The notes under the pieces were generated by a model. The model saw nothing but the letters and a program-made list of their open reading frames with translations. It searched no databases and had not been told where the DNA came from. 19,021 bases of DNA, taken from assembly GCA_900555855.1 (NCBI GenBank), contig USML01000027.1:1-19021 (forward strand). Reading direction: 5' to 3'. The DNA is from an uncultured Eubacteriales bacterium. Lineage in GTDB: Bacteria; Bacillota; Clostridia; Oscillospirales; Butyricicoccaceae. Shown one piece after another: positions 14,247 to 19,021 of this stretch (position 1 is the stretch's first letter; every line of letters begins with the position of its first letter). A program made the translations under genes and the position numbers.

Positions 14247-15536
14247 ATGAAAAAACATTCTGTCAGCATCCTGACGGCGGTGATGCTCATGCTTCTGGCT
14301 GCGGCCACCGCCTTCAATATCACCTTTTTCTCGGCGGCGGATTACTACAACGCCCGCCTGGAAAATCTGGAGGAGCAGGAGGCCCGCTACAGCAAGCTGA
14401 AAAGCGTGGCGGACATCGTGGAAAAGTACTTTGTGGCGGACTACAGCGAAGCAGATGCCATTGAAAGCGCGCTTTCCGGCTATGTGGACGGGCTGGGCGA
14501 CCAGTGGTCGGCCTATTACACCGCAGAGGAGACCGCCGCCATCGAGGAGGACAGCGCCAACCTGTATGTGGGCATCGGTGTCACCTACAGTCTGGAGGAG
14601 GATCATCTTTACGAGATCACGCTGGTCAATCCCGGCGGCCCCGCGGAGCAGGCGGGCATCCAGCTGGGGGATGTGATCCTTCGGGTAGACGGCGTGGAGG
14701 TCTCCACGCTGGACGATCCCCAGAGCCTCGTGCAGCTGGTCAAGGGAGAAAAGGGCACGCAGGTGGAGCTTACGCTGGATCGGGATGGTGAGACCGTCAC
14801 CGTCACTGCCACCCGGGATGAGATCCGCACCTACAGTGTCACCTCCACCATGCTGGAGGGGCAGCTGGGCTATATCAAGATCGCAGACTTCGACGCCAAT
14901 GTGGACAAGGAATTTGAGCAGCATCTGGATCAGCTGCTGGCCGAAGGCGCCCAGGGCTTCCTCTTTGATGTGCGCTTTAACCCCGGCGGCTATCTTTCCG
15001 TGCTGCGGGCCATTCTGGACCGGCTGCTGCCGGAGGGCATCGTCATCACTACGGTAGACAAGCAGGGCAATGAAACCCCCTACACCTCCGACGCCGACTG
15101 GATCCAGCTGCCCATGGTGGTGCTCACCAATGAAAACTCCATTTCCGCCGCGGAGTTCTTTGCGGCGGCGCTGCAGGAATATGAGGTGGCCACCGTCGTA
15201 GGCGCGCCCACCTCGGGCAAGGGCTATTCGCAGCAGACCTTCATGCTGTCCGACGGCTCCAGCGTCCATATCTCCACCACCCGCTACTACACGCCCAAGG
15301 GCAACAGCCTTGCCGACACCGGCGTGACGCCGGATATTTCCGTGGCGCTGGACGACGAGGCCCTGTATCTGCTCTATGCCGGCAAGCTGGAGCAGGAAAA
15401 CGACGCCCAGCTGCAGGCCGGCATCAGCGCGCTGCAGACGCTGCTGGAGGAACAGGCCGCGCAGCAGGCGCCGGATCCCGCGGAGGAAACGGACGAGCCC
15501 GCCGCGCCGGACACCGGCGAGACGCAGCAGCCCTGA
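14247..15536 (+). CDS. ctpA: S41 C-terminal processing protease (CtpA type)
   Basis: 429 residues; SD AAAGGAG (14232-14238). An N-terminal hydrophobic segment (about 8-30) exports or anchors it. Helical N-terminal region, PDZ at about 105-190 (VGIGVTYS, GDVILRVDGVEV), then the S41 core: DVRFNPGGYL (241-250), NENSISAAE with nucleophile S300, and SGKGYSQQ with K325 and Q329, the same 25-residue Ser-Lys spacing as in CtpB. The tail (about 395-429) is acidic and Pro/Ala-rich. Ctp proteases clip exported proteins; in B. subtilis CtpB activates a sporulation factor, and in other bacteria Ctp enzymes degrade murein hydrolases. As the last gene of the ftsE-ftsX-M23 cluster it may process or turn over the M23 hydrolase (inference). 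A strong terminator follows. It differs from the 500-residue S41 protein at 4064 by lacking the wall-binding-like tail. Confidence 0.92.
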   Translation: MKKHSVSILTAVMLMLLAAATAFNITFFSAADYYNARLENLEEQEARYSKLKSVADIVEKYFVADYSEADAIESALSGYVDGLGDQWSAYYTAEETAAIEEDSANLYVGIGVTYSLEEDHLYEITLVNPGGPAEQAGIQLGDVILRVDGVEVSTLDDPQSLVQLVKGEKGTQVELTLDRDGETVTVTATRDEIRTYSVTSTMLEGQLGYIKIADFDANVDKEFEQHLDQLLAEGAQGFLFDVRFNPGGYLSVLRAILDRLLPEGIVITTVDKQGNETPYTSDADWIQLPMVVLTNENSISAAEFFAAALQEYEVATVVGAPTSGKGYSQQTFMLSDGSSVHISTTRYYTPKGNSLADTGVTPDISVALDDEALYLLYAGKLEQENDAQLQAGISALQTLLEEQAAQQAPDPAEETDEPAAPDTGETQQP

Positions 15537-15563
15537 GCCGCCGCTTTCTGCATAATCTGCCAT

Positions 15564-15614
15564 TCACCGCCATAAACTGTAGGCAAAAGCCACAGGAAAT
15601 GGCGGTGATTTTTT
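15564..15614 (+). terminator. Terminator after ctpA, abutting the next ORF's start
   Basis: TCACCGCCAT (15564-15573) pairs with ATGGCGGTGA (15599-15608); an inner CTGT-A-GGC/GCC-ACAG segment extends the hairpin. TTTTTT (15609-15614) follows. The right stem arm contains GGTGA, the only SD-like sequence for the ATG at 15615, directly after the T-run. End of the ftsEX operon. Confidence 0.85.
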
Positions 15615-16487
15615 ATGTTTGGTGTTTTGACGGTGATCAAAGAGCCCTGGAATTGGGCCAGAGCGGCGGGCAGCCGGCTGCAGCCGGGGGCGGGGATCTC
15701 CTTCCATGGGGGTCAGTTTCGCATGGCCATGTTCCGCCAGATCCAGCTCCGCATCCCGGAGGACCGGCCGGAGCTGGCCCGACAGCGGGTGCTCCGCGGG
15801 CTGACCTGGCTGCGGCAGCAGAAGGTCTCGCCGGTGCTGGTGCCGGAGGAATATGAGGCCCAGGCGCTGGCCTGCGGATTGGAGCCGGTGCGCCGGGAGC
15901 CGGCCCTGCAGGCCTGCGCCGGACAGATCGCAGAGCAGGCGGCCCGGGCGCTGGGGCTGGAGCTCCGGCAGGTGTGCCTTCTGGTCTGCGGGAGCCAGAT
16001 CTCCCAGGAGGGGCAGATGCAGCTGCTGTCGCTGGCTGTGACGGCGGGCGCAGTCCGTCTGCAGGAGCCCCGGGGCGAAGCGCTGCGCAGCCGGCTCTGG
16101 CGCAGCTGCGGCGTTGTGCCGGAGGGGGCGGTCCCGCCGGGGCTGACGCCGGTGGCGCTGCTCTTTCCCGGCGGACAGCCGCCCCGGGCGGCGCTGACGG
16201 CAGATCTCACCGGGGAGGGCACCTGCGAAAGCGGGCTTTTCTGGCGGCCCGGGCTGCTCCCGCCGGAGGGTGCCATGGCCAGTCTGCCCCAAAATGCCGA
16301 TCCCGCCGGCTTTGCCTCCATTTTATGGCGCTGCGGCGCGATCCAGGCAAGGGAAATTCGCGTCCCGCACCTTGACATCCGTCCCGCCGCCCCCTATAAT
16401 AATGAGTTAGTTACTGATTTTGATCTTCATAATCTGCAAGATACAGGGGGTACTTTCCATGCAAAAACAATACAAATTGACTGCTGA
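15615..16487 (+). CDS. Unrecognised cytoplasmic-type protein
   Basis: 290 residues, no family recognised. Third-position GC bias and long open frame indicate real coding over most of its length. There is no signal peptide or obvious membrane helix. It is rich in Arg, Leu, Ala and Pro, with a patch RQRVLRGLTWLRQQKVSPVLVPEEYEAQA at about 57-85 (only part may be structural) and two cysteine pairs (C87, C102 and C124, C165 by rough count). Start uncertain: ATG at 15615 sits on the terminator, with an internal ATG at 15723 (MAMFRQIQLRIPEDRPELAR) as an attractive alternative. Its last 40 codons run through the perfect greA promoter and overlap greA by 29 bases; that tail (PYNNELVTDFDLHN) has unlike composition. 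Read-through from ctpA probably transcribes it. Function unknown. Confidence 0.6.
   Translation: MFGVLTVIKEPWNWARAAGSRLQPGAGISFHGGQFRMAMFRQIQLRIPEDRPELARQRVLRGLTWLRQQKVSPVLVPEEYEAQALACGLEPVRREPALQACAGQIAEQAARALGLELRQVCLLVCGSQISQEGQMQLLSLAVTAGAVRLQEPRGEALRSRLWRSCGVVPEGAVPPGLTPVALLFPGGQPPRAALTADLTGEGTCESGLFWRPGLLPPEGAMASLPQNADPAGFASILWRCGAIQAREIRVPHLDIRPAAPYNNELVTDFDLHNLQDTGGTFHAKTIQIDC
16372..16400 (+). promoter_or_regulatory. Perfect consensus sigma-A promoter of greA-lysS
   Basis: TTGACA (16372-16377), 17-bp spacer, TATAAT (16395-16400): both hexamers match consensus exactly. Transcription should start near 16407, about 50 nt before the greA ATG. It lies inside the 3' end of the preceding ORF. 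Confidence 0.95.
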
Positions 16488-16938
16488 ACGGCTGGAAGAG
16501 CTGAAGGCCGAGCTGGAGCACCTGAAAACCGTCCGGGAGCATGAGGTGGCGGAGCTGATCAAGGAAGCCCGCGGCTTTGGTGATCTCTCGGAAAACAGCG
16601 AATATGACGAAGCGAAAAACGAGCAGGGCAAGCTGTATTCCCGCATCGCGGAGCTGGAAGCCATCATTCCCAACGCCATTATCATCGATGAAAACGCCAG
16701 CACCGAAAAGGGCGCCAACATCGGCACCACGGTGACGGTGGAGCGGCTGGACAACGGCGCGCGCTCGGAGTTTGTCCTGGTGGGCTCTCAGGAGGCCAAT
16801 CCCAAGGCCAAGCCCATGCGCCTTTCCGACGAATCTCCCTTTGGCAAAGCCGTCATGGGCCACCATGCAGACGAGGTGGTCACGGTGGAGGCCCCGGCCA
16901 TGAGCTTCCAAATCCGCATTCTCAGCGTCACCCGATAA
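16459..16938 (+). CDS. greA: Transcription elongation factor GreA
   Basis: 159 residues from the ATG at 16459, backed by AGGGGG (16445-16450). An upstream in-frame ATG at 16420 is rejected since it would sit right after the promoter with no SD. Residues 1-~75 form the coiled-coil hairpin with the tip motif GDLSENSEYDEAK (41-53); D42 and E45 are the acidic residues that reach the polymerase active site and trigger cleavage of backtracked RNA. Residues ~80-159 form the FKBP-like C-terminal domain (IGTTVTVERLDNG, ESPFGKAVMGHHADEVVTVE). Normal size and intact motifs, so it should rescue stalled RNA polymerase. First gene of a two-gene operon with lysS, 21 bases apart; greA-lysS adjacency is common in Firmicutes. 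Confidence 0.97.
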   Translation: MQKQYKLTAERLEELKAELEHLKTVREHEVAELIKEARGFGDLSENSEYDEAKNEQGKLYSRIAELEAIIPNAIIIDENASTEKGANIGTTVTVERLDNGARSEFVLVGSQEANPKAKPMRLSDESPFGKAVMGHHADEVVTVEAPAMSFQIRILSVTR

Positions 16939-16959
16939 CGAAAAAAGAGGGATCGATCT

Positions 16960-18918
16960 ATGAACGAAACTAAGGAATTGCAGGCCGAATCTGCCCAGGA
17001 GCGCAGCGAGCTCCTGCAGATCCGCCGGGACAAGCTGGCGGCCCTGCGCGCCGAGGGACGGGACCCCTTCCTTCAGACCCGGTACGACCGGACATCGGAC
17101 AGCCGGACCATTCTGGAACACTTTGATGCGCTGGAAAATCAGGATGTGTCCGTCGCCGGCCGGATCCTTTCCAAGCGGGATATGGGCAAGGCCTCCTTCT
17201 GCCACATTCTGGACCAGCAGGGCCAGCTCCAGATCTATGTGAAGATCGACGAGCTGGGCGCGGAGGAATATGAGCGCTTCAAAAAGCTGGATATCGGCGA
17301 TATCATCGGCGTGAAGGGCTATGTTTTCCGCACCCGCCGGGGCGAGGTCTCCATCCATGTGCGGGAATATACGCTTTTGAGTAAGAGCCTGCTGCCGCTG
17401 CCGGAGAAATTCCACGGCCTGAAGGATGTGGACACCCGCTACCGCCAGCGCTATGTGGACCTGATCGTCAACCCCGAGGTGCGGGAGACCTTTGTCAAGC
17501 GCTCCCGCGCGATCTCCGCCATCCGCTCCTATTTTGATGCGCTTGGCTATCTGGAGGTGGAGACGCCGGTGCTGAACACCGTTCAGGGCGGCGCCACGGC
17601 CCGGCCCTTCATCACCCACCACAACGCGCTGGATCTGGATATGTATCTCCGCATCGCCACGGAGCTTTATCTCAAGCGCTGCATCATCGGCGGCTTTGAG
17701 CGGGTCTATGAGATCGGCCGCCTGTTCCGCAACGAGGGCATGGACACCCGCCACAACCCGGAGTTCACCACCATTGAGTTTTACGAGGCCTATACCGATG
17801 TGAACGGCATGATGGAACGCACCGAGGGCCTGATGAAGGAGGTCTGCCGCAAGGTCAACGGCACCCTGCAGATCCCCTTCGGCGATGTGATCATCGACAT
17901 GGAGCAGCCCTTCCGCCGGGCCACCATGACCCAGCTGGTGCGGGAATACGCCGGGGTGGACTTTGACCAGATCCCTGATCTGGAAGCCGCCAAGGCCGTC
18001 GCCATGGAGCACAACATCAAGGTGGAGCCCAAGCACAAGAAGGGGGACATCCTTTCCCTCTTCTTTGAGGAATACTGCGAGAGCAAGCTGATCCAGCCCA
18101 CCTTCGTGCTGGAGCATCCGGTGGATATCTCTCCGCTGGCCAAGCGGGAACCGGAGCGGCCGGATATGACCCAGCGGTTCGAGCTGTTCATCAACGGCAG
18201 CGAATATGCCAACGCCTTCTCCGAGCTGAACGACCCGCTGGACCAGCGGGAGCGGTTTGAAAATCAGATGAAGCTCCGGGCGCTGGGTGATCTGGAGGCC
18301 AGCGAGATCGATGAGGACTTCCTCACCGCCATGGAATACGGCATGCCCCCCACGGGCGGCTGCGGCATCGGCATCGACCGCTTCGTCATGCTGCTGACCA
18401 ACAATACCTCCATCCGCGATGTGCTTCTGTTCCCCACAATGAAGCCGCTGGACACTCCCAAGTCGGAGAAAAAGCCTGAAGAAGTCGGTATCATCGGCGG
18501 AGCTAAGGGTACGGTCGAGATCGAGATTAAGGACGAGCCGATTGATTTTTCCAATGTTCAGATCGAGCCGCTGTTTGAGGATCAGGTGGATTTTGACACC
18601 TTCTCCAAGAGCGATTTCCGTGCCGTAAAGGTCAAGGAATGCGAAGCCGTGAAGAAGTCCAAAAAGCTCTTAAAGTTCGTTTTGGACGACGGAACCGGCA
18701 CAGATCGGGTGATTTTGAGCGGTATTCACGAGTATTATGAGCCGGAAGAGCTGGTTGGAAAGACCTGCATCGCCATCACGAATCTCCCGCCCCGCCCGAT
18801 GATGGGCATTGATTCCTGCGGTATGTTGATCTCCGCCGTGCATCACGAAAACGGTGAAGAAAAGTTGCATTTGCTGATGGTGGATCCTCACATTCCGGCA
18901 GGCGCAAAGCTCTATTGA
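16960..18918 (+). CDS. lysS: Lysyl-tRNA synthetase (class II) fused to a tRNA-binding OB domain
   Basis: 652 residues, about 150 more than a standard class II LysRS. Residues ~60-140 are the N-terminal anticodon-binding OB fold; ~155-497 the catalytic core with motif 2 RLFRNEGMDTRHNPEFTTIE (254-273) and motif 3 GCGIGIDRFVMLL (467-479). The normal enzyme ends near LLFPTMKP (489-496). A charged linker (about 500-540) follows, then a Trbp111/EMAP-II-type tRNA-binding domain at about 543-652 (DFDTFSKSDFRAVKV, KKSKKLLKFVLDDGTG, then ILSGIHEYYEPEELVGK, LPPRPMMGIDSCGMLISA). That domain normally forms the C terminus of bacterial MetRS or stands alone. It should add general tRNA affinity. Codon use becomes less GC-rich from about 18460, close to the fusion point. 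SD AGAGGGA. No in-window terminator is seen after the stop. Confidence 0.95.
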   Translation: MNETKELQAESAQERSELLQIRRDKLAALRAEGRDPFLQTRYDRTSDSRTILEHFDALENQDVSVAGRILSKRDMGKASFCHILDQQGQLQIYVKIDELGAEEYERFKKLDIGDIIGVKGYVFRTRRGEVSIHVREYTLLSKSLLPLPEKFHGLKDVDTRYRQRYVDLIVNPEVRETFVKRSRAISAIRSYFDALGYLEVETPVLNTVQGGATARPFITHHNALDLDMYLRIATELYLKRCIIGGFERVYEIGRLFRNEGMDTRHNPEFTTIEFYEAYTDVNGMMERTEGLMKEVCRKVNGTLQIPFGDVIIDMEQPFRRATMTQLVREYAGVDFDQIPDLEAAKAVAMEHNIKVEPKHKKGDILSLFFEEYCESKLIQPTFVLEHPVDISPLAKREPERPDMTQRFELFINGSEYANAFSELNDPLDQRERFENQMKLRALGDLEASEIDEDFLTAMEYGMPPTGGCGIGIDRFVMLLTNNTSIRDVLLFPTMKPLDTPKSEKKPEEVGIIGGAKGTVEIEIKDEPIDFSNVQIEPLFEDQVDFDTFSKSDFRAVKVKECEAVKKSKKLLKFVLDDGTGTDRVILSGIHEYYEPEELVGKTCIAITNLPPRPMMGIDSCGMLISAVHHENGEEKLHLLMVDPHIPAGAKLY

Positions 18919-18938
18919 TTGACCCTAAATTGTCGGTG

Positions 18939-18980
18939 CTTACGCCACAACTTACGCCAATTTACTCCGAGCTTACGCCA
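18939..18980. repeat. Phased short direct repeats (CTTACGCCA) after lysS
   Basis: Three exact copies of CTTACGCCA start at 18939, 18951 and 18972, with a degenerate copy TTTACTCCG at 18961. The steps of 12, 10 and 11 bases equal one DNA helical turn each. They lie in the AT-richer DNA after lysS, which continues to the window edge with no recognisable gene. Read as codons in one frame they give Leu-Thr-Pro repeats. Could be binding sites for a DNA-binding protein or recombinase arms; function unknown. Confidence 0.6.
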
Positions 18981-19021
18981 AAAATGCGTTTGAAATTCTG
19001 CGATTGCAGACAAGTTCCGAT

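Noticed and set aside
12041..15563. Long minus-strand frames of 368-507 codons across ftsX, M23 and ctpA
   Set aside because: Shadows of the plus-strand operon, lacking SDs and domains.
15564..16378. Minus-strand frames opposite the unrecognised ORF
   Set aside because: Considered as the true gene of this stretch. The plus frame has codon use like its neighbours and the operon direction, while the minus frames are Arg/Gln- or Ser/Pro-rich with stop-poor shadows; not fully excluded.
18510..18531. VGIIGGA in the LysRS linker resembling a motif of decarboxylase beta subunits
   Set aside because: Seven residues only, no further similarity; treated as coincidence.
18939..18980. CRISPR or plasmid iteron array
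   Set aside because: Repeats are 9 bases with 1-12 base gaps, far too short for CRISPR; no replication gene is visible to support iterons.

Overview
The window looks like chromosome from a GC-rich, low-G+C-phylum (Firmicutes/Bacillota) gut-type anaerobe, most likely an Oscillospiraceae-like Clostridium relative. This is inferred from gene content, not from a marker-gene comparison: a biotin-dependent Na+-pump decarboxylase module, the DUF1934-argS pair, Mini-RNase III, a ferredoxin-domain aldo/keto reductase, an ftsEX-M23-ctpA cluster, and strong SD sequences with sigma-A type promoters. Most genes are housekeeping. No IS element, CRISPR array, tRNA or rRNA gene is visible.

Layout. (1) 1-1549, minus strand: start of a Na+-pump decarboxylase gamma subunit, preceded by a carboxyltransferase alpha subunit (oadA/pycB) that lacks its own biotin domain. 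(2) 1716-4005, plus: a divergent promoter drives a DUF1934 protein overlapping argS, closed by a hairpin terminator. (3) 4064-5566, plus: secreted S41 (CtpA-type) protease with PDZ and a C-terminal peptidoglycan-binding-like region. It converges, across a shared bidirectional terminator, on (4) 5623-7230, minus: a large exported protein with a SipW-class/TasA-like N terminus and a beta-helix-like body, visibly less GC-rich, with a promoter and a folded leader of about 135 nt containing a possible short leader ORF. (5) 7444-8553, minus: aldo/keto reductase with two Fe-S cysteine clusters. (6) 8712-9835, plus: mrnC and rsuA, both rRNA maturation/modification, overlapping by ATGA. (7) 9953-11035, plus: CdaR/PucR-type regulator with its own promoter. 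(8) 11166-15536, plus: ftsE-ftsX-M23 hydrolase-ctpA, a cell-wall division/elongation module. A direct repeat matching the published WalR consensus lies just upstream of ftsE. (9) 15615-16487, plus: unrecognised protein whose 3' end contains a perfect consensus promoter for (10) greA-lysS (16459-18918). LysS carries an extra C-terminal tRNA-binding OB domain, with a composition change near the fusion point and phased CTTACGCCA repeats after the stop codon.

How they work together. FtsE and FtsX form a membrane complex that is known in other bacteria to switch on a coiled-coil murein hydrolase; the next gene encodes just such an enzyme with intact catalytic residues, and a CtpA-type protease follows. 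The possible WalR site would tie this cluster to cell-wall stress control. The remaining genes serve translation (argS, lysS, mrnC, rsuA), transcription elongation (greA), or fermentation and redox (oadA/oadG, AKR). I do not see a clearly new multi-gene system. The best leads are the possible WalR box on the ftsEX operon, the LysRS fusion and what follows it, and the SipW-class beta-helix protein with its structured leader.
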